From contig JAIXRB010000008.1 of NCBI GenBank assembly GCA_027485405.1, forward strand, positions 1 to 16,305: a stretch of 16,305 bases of DNA, written 5' to 3'. Positions 1-6,888 of this stretch are shown here, in pieces. The notes beneath the pieces were generated by a model that saw nothing but the letters and a program-made list of their open reading frames with translations, did no database searches and was not told the origin of the DNA. Each line of letters begins with the position of its first letter. Position 1 is the first letter of the stretch. The position numbers were made by a program, and so were the translations under genes. Origin of the DNA: Leptospiraceae bacterium. Lineage in GTDB: Bacteria; Spirochaetota; Leptospiria; Leptospirales; Leptospiraceae.

Positions 1-138
1 CGGCCCTCTCAGGTTTTGACTTTTGGAAGTCGCACTACTGTGTTTGTTGTAAAAGATCTTCTTTGCCCAAATAAATACAAAGCCACAAAGCCCCATACCA
101 CCCAGGTTTTTCCATGATTGGGAAACCGCCGTTTCCAT
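1..138 (-). CDS. possible N-terminal part of a small or edge-truncated protein (doubtful)
   Basis: An open frame begins at an ATG at 138-136 and stays open for 46 codons to the left edge of the window. Its start is METAVSQSWKNLGG, followed by a short hydrophobic stretch around residues 15-24. An in-frame TAG lies five codons upstream of the ATG. I see no good ribosome binding site. I recognise no family. Two other frames are also open across this stretch, so openness alone is weak evidence. A divergent gene here would make 139-288 a shared intergenic region with the desaturase, which fits the palindrome found there. It may equally be a chance frame. Confidence 0.2.
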   Translation of the reverse strand, partial: METAVSQSWKNLGGMGLCGFVFIWAKKIFYNKHSSATSKSQNLRGP

Positions 139-254
139 CAATTGATAATTCTAGAGTGGGAGCAAATTTTTGAGTTTTTGGGAGTATTTTTTCAAGCTTG
201 CCTCTCAATCGATGAATTGACTGGTTTTCGGTCAGAATTAGCCTGGCTGAATAA

Positions 255-275
255 TTATCTAACATCGTTAGATAA
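255..275. promoter_or_regulatory. perfect 9-bp inverted repeat, candidate TetR-type operator
   Basis: TTATCTAAC at 255-263 and GTTAGATAA at 267-275 are exact reverse complements separated by three bases (ATC). The repeat directly abuts the AAGGAG ribosome binding site (276-281) of the desaturase. The size and symmetry are typical of TetR-family operators, and a TetR-family gene lies just downstream of the desaturase. That this regulator binds here is inference. As RNA the same sequence could form a 9-bp hairpin in the leader. No convincing -35/-10 pair was found near it. Confidence 0.5.
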
Positions 276-281
276 AAGGAG
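276..281 (+). promoter_or_regulatory. Shine-Dalgarno sequence deciding the desaturase start
   Basis: AAGGAG sits seven bases before the TTG at 289-291, which is in frame with the desaturase. It is one of the clearest ribosome binding sites in the window. It argues that translation starts at TTG 289 rather than at an in-frame ATG at 118, which would add 57 residues unlike any desaturase N-terminus. Confidence 0.6.
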
Positions 282-288
282 ACGCCAT

Positions 289-1374
289 TTGTCTATAGCT
301 ACTTTGCAAAAACCAAAAGGGAATGAGAAAAATTCCGAAATCGATAGAGAGTCCTTGAATGGAATCCGTTCCGTCATCAGCGCCAGACTCTTTAAGCCAG
401 ATAGTAAACTCGCTTTTCTCAGTATCTTGCTTGGAATCAGTTTCCATTTTTTCACCTTGGCAGTCTCTTACCTGGTATGGAAAGAAAATTGGATGATCCT
501 CTTTCCTCTCGCTTGGTTCTTGATGGGAACCAGTGTCACTTCCCTTTTCGTCTTAGGACATGATTGTGCACATGGCTCATTTTTAAAAAGTCAGAACTTG
601 AATGATGTTTTAGGACATTTTTTCTTTTTGTTTTCAGGTTATCCTTACTTTGCTTGGAAATTCTCTCATAATGCGCATCACAAAGATACCAATCTTTTGG
701 AATCCAATTCGGAAAATGTATACTATGACAATGCCTGGATTCCTTTGACAGTTGAACAATACAGAAATTTACAAAGTGTACATCCTTTTCTAGCCAAGTT
801 ATTCGTTTTAGGGCGAACTGTTCCACCGATCGGAAGTCTTATGCATAATGTTTTGATTCATTTTTTTCCAAGACTTTACTTTTCAGTCCAAAGAAAGAAA
901 GTTTATTTCAGTTATATGGTGCTTTTGCTAGGATTTATTTCTTTTTCTGCATTCATTTATCTTTCAATGGGAAGTATTTTTGCAATTTTTCATTTTCTAA
1001 TCTTTCCAGCCCTGTTTTTTCAATTCTGGATGTCGACCTACACTTACCAACACCATACTTCAGAAACAATGCAGTTTTACAGTAAGTCTGAATGGAATCC
1101 ATATAAAGCTCAGATACTCTCTACATTGAATGTGCTTTTTCCAAGAGTTATATCTTACTTGCATTTTGGAATAGATGTGCATACTCCCCACCATCTAAGT
1201 ACAGCTATTCCTTGCTATCATTTGAGAGAAGCCTACCAAGAGATAAAAGAGTCACAATATGGAAAAGACATTCTTGAAGAAAAGTTTAGCTGGAAGGTTT
1301 TTAGCAAACGGGTTCAAAATTGTCACCTTTGGTCTCTAGATAAAAAGGGCTATCTAGCGTTCAAAGATATCTGA
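289..1374 (+). CDS. membrane fatty-acid desaturase
   Basis: Predicted integral-membrane di-iron fatty-acid desaturase, 361 residues from the chosen TTG start. It would insert a double bond into lipid-bound or CoA/ACP-linked acyl chains at the inner membrane. The three histidine boxes of the family are present in order: HDCAH at about residues 91-95, HNAHH at 127-131 and HTPHH at 298-302. These ligate the two irons. Hydrophobic stretches lie before the first box and between the second and third (about 207-250), as expected. The start was chosen because AAGGAG lies seven bases upstream and a palindrome precedes it; the frame itself is open back to 118. A TetR-type gene follows 48 bases downstream, suggesting co-transcription and feedback control. 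The regiospecificity cannot be told from sequence by eye. Confidence 0.88.
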   Translation: MSIATLQKPKGNEKNSEIDRESLNGIRSVISARLFKPDSKLAFLSILLGISFHFFTLAVSYLVWKENWMILFPLAWFLMGTSVTSLFVLGHDCAHGSFLKSQNLNDVLGHFFFLFSGYPYFAWKFSHNAHHKDTNLLESNSENVYYDNAWIPLTVEQYRNLQSVHPFLAKLFVLGRTVPPIGSLMHNVLIHFFPRLYFSVQRKKVYFSYMVLLLGFISFSAFIYLSMGSIFAIFHFLIFPALFFQFWMSTYTYQHHTSETMQFYSKSEWNPYKAQILSTLNVLFPRVISYLHFGIDVHTPHHLSTAIPCYHLREAYQEIKESQYGKDILEEKFSWKVFSKRVQNCHLWSLDKKGYLAFKDI

Positions 1375-1415
1375 AATAGAATTTAAATTTGCCCTTTAAC
1401 TACAAGATAAAAGAT

Positions 1416-1438
1416 TAGTTGCATGGTTGATGCAACTA
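1416..1438. promoter_or_regulatory. 9-bp inverted repeat over the tetR start codon
   Basis: TAGTTGCAT (1416-1424) and ATGCAACTA (1430-1438) are exact reverse complements around a five-base spacer. The ATG start of the regulator (1423-1425) lies in the left arm. One base beyond a mismatch the arms could extend further. The half-site differs from that of the palindrome before the desaturase. It could be an autoregulatory operator or an RNA hairpin that hides the start codon; both are inference. Confidence 0.35.
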
Positions 1439-2055
1439 GTCCAAAGGATCCGAAACAGAGGCGGGGGAGAAATTCTTTAAATCCTGAACAAATCGTCTCT
1501 GCCGCGAATACGATTTTAAGGTCTTATGGGATTAAGAAACTATCAATGCGAGAAATTGCTAGAGTTTTGAACTGTAGTGTCGCCTCCCCTTATGCTTATT
1601 TTAAAACAAGGGAGGAAATAATCATCATATTGATCCAACGTGGAGAAGAAACTCTGATTCAAGATTTGAGAAATGCAGTTGCTTCCACGGACCATACTAT
1701 TGATAAATTAAAAGCCCTTGCCTACTCGTATTGGAATTTTTCGCAAAACAACAAAGAATTGCACAAACTGATGTTCCAAGGAAGCGGTTCAATTCATAGA
1801 AAAGCTCTTCCGCCTGTTCCCGTGAGTTACCGAATTCTATTAGAAACAATTCGGAAGGGTTGCTATAAGAAAGAAATTCGAATTGAATGGGCTGAGTATC
1901 CTGCGTTAGGTCGTACAATTTGGGCCTGGATCTATGGGATTTTGGTTTTAGATATGACAGATGTATTAAAAAAGCGAAAAGATGAAAGTAAACCACTGGA
2001 AGAGGGAATTTACTTTTTTTCAAAAATTCTAAGATTAGAAACCAACAATCATTAA
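1423..2055 (+). CDS. TetR/AcrR-family transcriptional regulator
   Basis: A 210-residue protein of standard TetR length. The N-terminal DNA-binding domain runs from about residue 18 to 68; its helix-turn-helix is the segment SMREIARVLNCSVASPYAYF (41-60), followed by the usual Lys-Thr-Arg-Glu-Glu entry into helix 4. The C-terminal half is the ligand-binding and dimerisation part; the stretch around residues 105-120 (YWNFSQNNKELHKLMF) resembles the WHG-type C-terminal domain. The gene sits 48 bases after the desaturase on the same strand. By analogy with lipid-responsive TetR regulators beside desaturases, it may sense acyl chains and control the upstream gene; this is inference. The Shine-Dalgarno is weak and the ATG lies inside an inverted repeat. 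Confidence 0.85.
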   Translation: MVDATSPKDPKQRRGRNSLNPEQIVSAANTILRSYGIKKLSMREIARVLNCSVASPYAYFKTREEIIIILIQRGEETLIQDLRNAVASTDHTIDKLKALAYSYWNFSQNNKELHKLMFQGSGSIHRKALPPVPVSYRILLETIRKGCYKKEIRIEWAEYPALGRTIWAWIYGILVLDMTDVLKKRKDESKPLEEGIYFFSKILRLETNNH

Positions 2056-2069
2056 TTTAATTCAAATTT

Positions 2070-2097
2070 ATCTCCAAATCAATTTCACTCTGGAGAT
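2070..2097. terminator. weak stem between convergent genes, possible bidirectional terminator
   Basis: ATCTCCA (2070-2076) pairs with TGGAGAT (2091-2097) across a 14-base loop. It lies between the stop of tetR (2055) and overlaps the stop codon of the convergent phosphoesterase gene (2085-2087). The stem is short, the loop is long and there is no clean U-tract, so this is only a candidate. Confidence 0.2.
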
Positions 2098-3095
2098 TTC
2101 AATAAAAACAGATCTTTTTCATTCGAAATAAATCGATTGTTCCAAAGTAGTTTTCCTTTTTTGACTTCAATTGTCAAAATCCCAAAATTAGGTTCTGGAA
2201 AAATCGGAGAAATTCGTTCTTCCGACTCTTCTTGCAAGGATCGGAGAGGCAAAGGTTTATTCATTGAGCTGGAAGTGAATTCGGTCAATGATTTTCCTGA
2301 TTTTGTTTTAGATCGAAATACTTCTGCTATATGGCGATCACCGGAAAGAACTAATATATCGGGGAAATTGCTTTTGTCCAGAATGTCGAAGAGTTTCTCT
2401 TTTTCCAAGGGAAAGTTTCCCCATTTTTCGTACGAATGCGTTTCGCTGATTACCTGAATACTGGAGACTAAAATCAGAAGATCTGCCTTCGATAAAAGCT
2501 CTTTTTCCAACCAGAACCACTGTGCTTTTCCAAGGAAGCTGTCTGAATCCTCTCTGCTTGGAACGTAGGATTTGCTAAATGGAAAAATTGATTTCTTTAG
2601 AGGTGTTCGATGATAACGCATATCTAAAAAAATTACCAAAACAGTCTTTCCACCTAACTTAATTGTTTTAGAATAATAAATGCCTTCTTGGTACCTCAAT
2701 GGGTCAGACTCGGGAACATCCAGAAAATCCAAAAATACTTTTTGAGATTCCGATTTTCTGAGATACTCTCCGCCTGCATCATTGACCCCGTAATCATGAT
2801 CATCCCAAGTTCCCCAGATTTTTGCTTTTTTTTTTTTTTTTTTTTAGCTTGGGTTGGATTTCAATTTGGCGAATTCTGGGATTTTTTCATTGGGATCCTC
2901 CGAATCCAAATAGATGTTGTCTCCCAGCCAAAACCAATGGGTGGGCGATTCACTCAGGATTTTTTCCCAAATTGGTGCTGGTTTGCGCTGGTCTAGACAG
3001 GAACCATACCCTATTTTTACGGATGGGTCTGCCTCTAAATAAAATGCCAATAAGAAACAGAATAGAATTGCTTGAGTAACGAATCTAAGAATCAT
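2085..3095 (-). pseudogene. PhoD-like metallophosphoesterase, interrupted by an in-frame stop
   Basis: Two minus-strand segments in the same frame make one PhoD-type phosphodiesterase/alkaline phosphatase D. The first part (from ATG 3095) has a signal-peptide-like N-terminus (ILRFVTQAILFCFLLAFYL), then GYGSCLDQ and the metal-binding WLGDNIYLD. The second part carries WDDHDYGVNDAGGEY, then LSGDRHIAEVF and FTSSSMN. All are conserved family motifs. Codon 84 is TAA (2846-2844), followed by six AAA codons (the A20 run) and then AKIWGTWDDHDYG. The distance from the conserved Asn-Pro to WDDHD matches the family as I remember it, so the stop replaces a residue that is normally Phe or Tyr and no frameshift is needed. 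It is either a true nonsense allele or a base-calling error at the homopolymer. If intact it would be about 336 residues, exported, and would hydrolyse phosphodiesters or phosphomonoesters. Confidence 0.8.
2826..2845. repeat. 20-base T homopolymer (A20 on the coding strand)
   Basis: An uninterrupted run of 20 T's on the plus strand inside the minus-strand PhoD-like gene. With the neighbouring base it forms the premature TAA (2846-2844) and six lysine codons. It is by far the longest mononucleotide run noticed in the window. Such runs are prone to slippage in replication and to sequencing error. Confidence 0.95.
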
Positions 3096-3098
3096 AAT

Positions 3099-3788
3099 AT
3101 GGAATCTATGAAAGGAATCCTGCTCCAAGAAGAAGCCCAACTTGCCCTGTATTTCATTTTCTTTAGTTTACTTTCCCTCTTGGTTCTTAGCCTCACACCT
3201 TTCCCCCCTGGTGTAAAACTCTTTTCTCTGGTAGCTTTTTTCCATCTCAGCTTTCCAATCATTTCTAAAGCTTTGCGATGGCATTCCCCACTCCAGATTT
3301 GGAAATTTCTGCTCCCTCTTTCTGCATTTATGGTTTTTCCGGATTGGTTTTTATCTTCCGTCTTACAAGTGCTTGTTTTTCCGGAAGATGGATTTCCAAA
3401 GATAGGAACTGTATCAGGCTATATGGCTGGGCTTTGGGTTCTCCCACTTTTTATTTTGGTCTATACTGGGATCAAATTAGAAGAGCGCTCTGTTTCAATT
3501 CTTGGTATTTGTGGATGGATCTCATTCCTTGGACTGCTTGTTTTTGGTTTTGCAGAAGAGACCATGTGGATGATACCTTCTTGGTATGCTCAAAACGTCA
3601 CTATCATTGGCCATACAGCAATCTATGTTTTGCCCGCAGAAATGATTTTGGCTGTTACTACCTATTTAACCTACCAAGGCTTTTCCAATGAGGGATGGAT
3701 GATTCGCATTGGAACTGGTTTTCTAATCATGCTTCAATACTTAGGAAGTCTTGGCTTTTTCTACCTACTTGTAGAGAAAATCTTATAA
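3099..3788 (+). CDS. multi-pass membrane protein of unknown function
   Basis: I do not recognise this family. From ATG 3099 the product is 229 residues, very hydrophobic, with about six to seven likely membrane segments (for example LALYFIFFSLLSLLVLSL near the N-terminus and IGTGFLIMLQYLGSLGFFYL near the C-terminus). A distinctive motif is FAEETMWMIPSWYAQNV, followed by TIIGHTAIYVLPAEMI, giving acidic residues, tryptophans and a histidine near the membrane. An ATG at 3108 is equally possible as start (GGA four bases upstream); the frame is open from a TTG at 3072. The gene begins only three bases from the head-to-head start of the PhoD-like gene. It precedes the SGNH/MBOAT pair by 18 bases, so it may belong to the same transcription unit. 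Confidence 0.75.
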   Translation: MESMKGILLQEEAQLALYFIFFSLLSLLVLSLTPFPPGVKLFSLVAFFHLSFPIISKALRWHSPLQIWKFLLPLSAFMVFPDWFLSSVLQVLVFPEDGFPKIGTVSGYMAGLWVLPLFILVYTGIKLEERSVSILGICGWISFLGLLVFGFAEETMWMIPSWYAQNVTIIGHTAIYVLPAEMILAVTTYLTYQGFSNEGWMIRIGTGFLIMLQYLGSLGFFYLLVEKIL

Positions 3789-3806
3789 TTCATCGGCTAA
3801 AACCTC

Positions 3807-5048
3807 TTGGTCTATTTTAAGAAATCTTTTCGTTTTCTAGTCTTCTGTTTCTCTGTTCTTTTTGTTTCAGAAGGCATTCTGCGAATCATGCAACCTAGAG
3901 CACTTCAGTACTATAGAGATGTAAAGCTAGTGCATACCTTTCACCCAGAAGTTGGAGTAACTCTGGCTACAAACCACAAGACCTACATTCGTCACCATAC
4001 AGGCCTTTGGGAGGGGAAATTTGAGACTAATTCCTTAGGTCATCGAGCAACCAAAGAGATAGATCCTTCTTTACCGAAAATTGTATGTTTAGGTGATAGC
4101 CTCGTTATGGGTTTTGGAGTATCAGATGAAGATACTTTTTGTTCGCTATTAGATGGCATCTCTTTGAATGGCAAAAAACATCAGTCCGTTAACTTGGGGG
4201 TAGATGCGTATGGATCCTTAGGTTTTTACAAACGACTAAAGGATCAGTTACCCTTTTTACCGAACACAAAAAAAGTTCTTCTTTTCGTTTCCCCCAATGA
4301 CTTTGCCATGCCCGAAGCACTCGCAAAGCAAGGTCTACTGCCTGATGACGAAATCGATAGTTTGCATGAAAATGATCCAGTTTGGAAAAAATCTTTTTAT
4401 CTCCAATTTGAAGCTACACGTTTTTCCTATCTTTTACAAGCTTTAAAGTTAGCATGGGAGCAAAACAAATTGGCAATGTATGGTTTCAAAGCAAGAGCCA
4501 ATAACCTAACAAATTCAGCTAATTCCTTTAGCATTCGCTCTGAATTAAAGTCTGCTTTTATAAGCGAAAGATCCCCCTGTGATGCAAAGATTACTTTAAA
4601 TTCAAAAAACTCCTGCCCTGAGCCCATCCCTGAATCTCGATTTACTTGTCCCTTGGCTTCTCCCTCTTTAGCAAAAGACTTAGAGCCATTGCCAAAGGTA
4701 ACGCAAGAGGCTTACTTGAAAATAATCGCTCTAAGCAAAAGCTACGGATTTCAATTGATTCCTGTTTTTGTTCCAAGCCAAATCGAAGAAATCTATTGCG
4801 AAATGAATGGGAAATACCATCCCTTAGGCGACTACGCCATTCGTGCGAATGACTTTTTTATTCAACACAAAATCTCTCCTATTCGACTTATGCCTTTTGC
4901 AAAGAATATGTGCGCATTAAACCTCAAATCGAATATAGCTGAAAAAGGAATAGAAAACCACTTTCTTCCAGGAGACGGTCACCTGACAAAGCTTGGAAAC
5001 AGATGGGTGTATGAATCTTTAAAAATAGAATTGGAAAATTTTAAGTAA
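3807..5048 (+). CDS. membrane-anchored SGNH-hydrolase (GDSL-type) protein, probable partner of the MBOAT
   Basis: A 413-residue protein with an N-terminal membrane segment (about residues 9-27), then a periplasmic SGNH domain. Block I is CLGDSLVMGFGV with the nucleophile Ser98; block II is NLGVDAYGS (130-138); block III is VSPNDF with Asn164; the last block is GDGHLTKLG with Asp390 and His392. These are the catalytic elements of SGNH esterases/acetyltransferases. Several cysteines (258, 270, 281, 331, 369) fit an exported domain. It lies six bases before an AlgI-type MBOAT gene. In alginate and peptidoglycan O-acetylation, such pairs pass an acetyl group from the MBOAT to an SGNH protein that transfers it to the polymer; the same role is inferred here. 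The TTG at 3807 is the first start after an in-frame TAA at 3798-3800, and no clear Shine-Dalgarno precedes it. Confidence 0.8.
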   Translation: MVYFKKSFRFLVFCFSVLFVSEGILRIMQPRALQYYRDVKLVHTFHPEVGVTLATNHKTYIRHHTGLWEGKFETNSLGHRATKEIDPSLPKIVCLGDSLVMGFGVSDEDTFCSLLDGISLNGKKHQSVNLGVDAYGSLGFYKRLKDQLPFLPNTKKVLLFVSPNDFAMPEALAKQGLLPDDEIDSLHENDPVWKKSFYLQFEATRFSYLLQALKLAWEQNKLAMYGFKARANNLTNSANSFSIRSELKSAFISERSPCDAKITLNSKNSCPEPIPESRFTCPLASPSLAKDLEPLPKVTQEAYLKIIALSKSYGFQLIPVFVPSQIEEIYCEMNGKYHPLGDYAIRANDFFIQHKISPIRLMPFAKNMCALNLKSNIAEKGIENHFLPGDGHLTKLGNRWVYESLKIELENFK

Positions 5049-5054
5049 CAAACC

Positions 5055-6482
5055 ATGCTCTTTAATTCTATTCATTTCTTGCTTTTTGGACCCATTTGCA
5101 TTTTAATCTACTTTTCTCTTCCGCTTCGTTACCGAACTGTTTGGTTATTTGCTATTAGTTTATATTTCTATGCTATTTTCAAAGTTGTTTATTTGAGTTT
5201 ACTGATATTTTGTTTTTTAGGAACAAAATTCTTTGTCGATCGAATGGTGGATGCCAGAACCAATTCATCTAAGCTTACTTATCTAAATATTGCGGTTCTC
5301 GGGAATTTAAGTTTGCTCTTTCTTTTTAAGTATTTGGATTTTTTTATAAAAGTTATCAACGAAATATCTGGGCATTCGTTTTGCGAACCAGATTCTCTTC
5401 CTCCTGTAGGAATTATACTACCTATGGGAATTTCTTTTTTTACCTTACAGGCGATATCCTATGCGGTAGATGTTTACAGAGGAACGGTTCCAAAGGCCGA
5501 AAGCTACTTTCAATTTGGCTTGTTTATTTCTTTCTTCCCTCAGTTAGTGGCAGGTCCAATCATCCGAGCCGGAGACATGCTCCATCAGTTTTTGGTTCCG
5601 ACTGAATACAAAAGAGAAAATCTCATTTTAGGGCTTCGCCAAATTCTAGCTGGATTTTTCAAAAAGACCTTTGTTGCCGATCCCATCTCAGTTTTAATCG
5701 ATCCAATTTATGCAAGGCCGGACGACTATAGCGGTTTTGCCATGTGGCTTGCGGCATTTCTGTTTTCTGTCCAAGTGTATTGCGATTTTGCAGGCTACTC
5801 GGATGTGGCAATTGGATTGGGGAGAATTCTTGGATTTCAGATTCCGGTCAATTTCCAAAGGCCATTTTTATCTGGAACCATAACTGAACTTTGGCGGAGA
5901 TGGCATATTTCTTTTTCTTCCTGGCTTAGAGACTATGTCTATATTTCCTTGGGTGGAAGCCGAGTATCCACTTTACGAGTCTATTTAAATCTTTTTATCA
6001 CTACTTTTGTTTCTGGGATTTGGCATGGTGCAGATTGGACCTACGTTCTGTGGGGAGCAATCCATGCCAGCATGATGGTTTTTGAAAAACTGATTTTTCA
6101 ATTCGAATGGACAAAGCAAAAATGGAATAAGGTTCCAAGGCTTATTCAAGTCTTCTATCCTTTTGGGATATTTATAATAGCGGCAATTTTATTTCGATCC
6201 AGAGATACTTTGGAACGCTCTGGGCTTAAGAACGGTTTTTTTATGCTAAAAAGTGCATTCTTTGGCAAAACAGGAATCATTCCCGAAATTCCGATTCCCG
6301 TGGTTTTAGCAATATTTCTGTTATTTGCTTCCGAAATCTGGCAAGAGTTCTATCAATCTACTTGGGAAAAACTCTGGAACAATGAGAAATTAGTAATTCT
6401 CCTCACCGTTTGTATGTATATTGTCTGTTTCGCGATTTACAGTGTTTCCGCTTCGCAACAGTTCATTTATTTTCAGTTTTAA
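5055..6482 (+). CDS. MBOAT-family membrane O-acyltransferase, AlgI-like
   Basis: A 475-residue polytopic membrane protein with the signature of the alginate O-acetyltransferase AlgI/DltB branch of the MBOAT family. Visible landmarks are ISFFTLQAISYAVDVYRG (126-143), FPQLVAGPIIR (161-171), YCDFAGYSDVAIGLGRILG (242-260), ELWRRWHISFSSWLRDY (278-294) with His284, and VSGIWHGADW with the invariant histidine His324. The length is normal for the family. It probably moves acetyl (or another acyl) groups across the inner membrane for modification of a surface polysaccharide. The ATG at 5055 lies six bases after the SGNH gene, indicating translational coupling and a joint task. Its TAA (6480-6482) overlaps the stop codon of the convergent MazG-like gene. 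The polymer substrate cannot be read from this window. Confidence 0.9.
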   Translation: MLFNSIHFLLFGPICILIYFSLPLRYRTVWLFAISLYFYAIFKVVYLSLLIFCFLGTKFFVDRMVDARTNSSKLTYLNIAVLGNLSLLFLFKYLDFFIKVINEISGHSFCEPDSLPPVGIILPMGISFFTLQAISYAVDVYRGTVPKAESYFQFGLFISFFPQLVAGPIIRAGDMLHQFLVPTEYKRENLILGLRQILAGFFKKTFVADPISVLIDPIYARPDDYSGFAMWLAAFLFSVQVYCDFAGYSDVAIGLGRILGFQIPVNFQRPFLSGTITELWRRWHISFSSWLRDYVYISLGGSRVSTLRVYLNLFITTFVSGIWHGADWTYVLWGAIHASMMVFEKLIFQFEWTKQKWNKVPRLIQVFYPFGIFIIAAILFRSRDTLERSGLKNGFFMLKSAFFGKTGIIPEIPIPVVLAIFLLFASEIWQEFYQSTWEKLWNNEKLVILLTVCMYIVCFAIYSVSASQQFIYFQF

Positions 6483-6877
6483 GAAATTAACTTAGAATTA
6501 GAAGTATGACGGTCTTTGTCTCGTTCTGTATTTTTCTTTAGGGTTGTTTGAATGCAATCTTCGAGCGAAAGATCCATTTGGTTGGCTAAGCAAGTTAAGA
6601 CAAAAAGAATATCTCCCATCTCTCCCTTAATCTCAGATTGGATAAGTTCTTTAGGATCAGAATTTGAAAGGGAGGACTGATTTTTTTTTGGAGATTTTTC
6701 ACCATATAGCATTGCCATATTTCGTGAGAATTCCCCAACTTCTTCCATTAGGATGGCTAGATTGGTTAGTTCTGAGAAGTAACGAACCCCGATAGTCTTT
6801 ATCCATTGATCAACCTGCCCTTGCATTTCTGCAAGGGTCATCGGAGTGGAGCTTGATTCCTTAGAAGGTAAACTCAA
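6479..6877 (-). CDS. MazG-like nucleotide pyrophosphohydrolase
   Basis: A small all-alpha MazG-superfamily protein, 132 residues from TTG 6877 or 120 from ATG 6841. The metal-binding acidic motifs are LMEEVGEF (Glu45, Glu46, Glu49) and GEMGDILF (Glu86, Asp89), and KKNTERD near the end matches the usual C-terminal KN...R pattern (numbering from the TTG). Family members hydrolyse (d)NTPs to monophosphate and pyrophosphate and often clean non-canonical nucleotides. A low-complexity insert of Lys, Asn, Gln and Ser lies between the two motifs (about 61-79). The TTG start is 11 bases after lemA, suggesting co-transcription; neither start has a clear Shine-Dalgarno. The 3' end overlaps the convergent MBOAT gene. 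Confidence 0.8.
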   Translation of the reverse strand: MSLPSKESSSTPMTLAEMQGQVDQWIKTIGVRYFSELTNLAILMEEVGEFSRNMAMLYGEKSPKKNQSSLSNSDPKELIQSEIKGEMGDILFVLTCLANQMDLSLEDCIQTTLKKNTERDKDRHTSNSKLIS

Positions 6878-6888
6878 TAGTCGACTGA

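Noticed and set aside
217..257. Promoter for the desaturase using TTGACT at 217-222
   Set aside because: No -10-like hexamer lies at an acceptable spacing; the nearest AT-rich candidate (TAATTA, 252-257) is 29 bases away.
35..265. Minus-strand frame of 76 codons
   Set aside because: Its ATG lies within the palindrome, there is no Shine-Dalgarno, and no family is recognisable. A competing frame on the same strand is open to the edge.
118..288. 57-residue N-terminal extension of the desaturase from ATG 118
   Set aside because: The strong AAGGAG lies just before TTG 289, a palindrome lies inside the extension, and the added residues do not resemble a desaturase N-terminus.
1697..2023. 108-codon minus-strand frame within tetR
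   Set aside because: Antisense to a clear TetR gene, no recognised motif, no ribosome binding site.
2826..2846. Frameshift or slippage-based phase variation in the PhoD-like gene
   Set aside because: Both halves are in the same frame, and the TAA precedes the A-run in the reading direction, so changing the number of A's leaves the stop in place.
2822..3079. Plus-strand frames beginning in or near the T20 run (also 2688-2996)
   Set aside because: They are antisense shadows of the PhoD-like gene; their sequence is low-complexity (Phe-rich) at the homopolymer.
3278..3691. 137-codon plus-strand frame within the membrane-protein gene
   Set aside because: Alternative frame of a longer, coherent membrane protein; composition is erratic and no family is seen.
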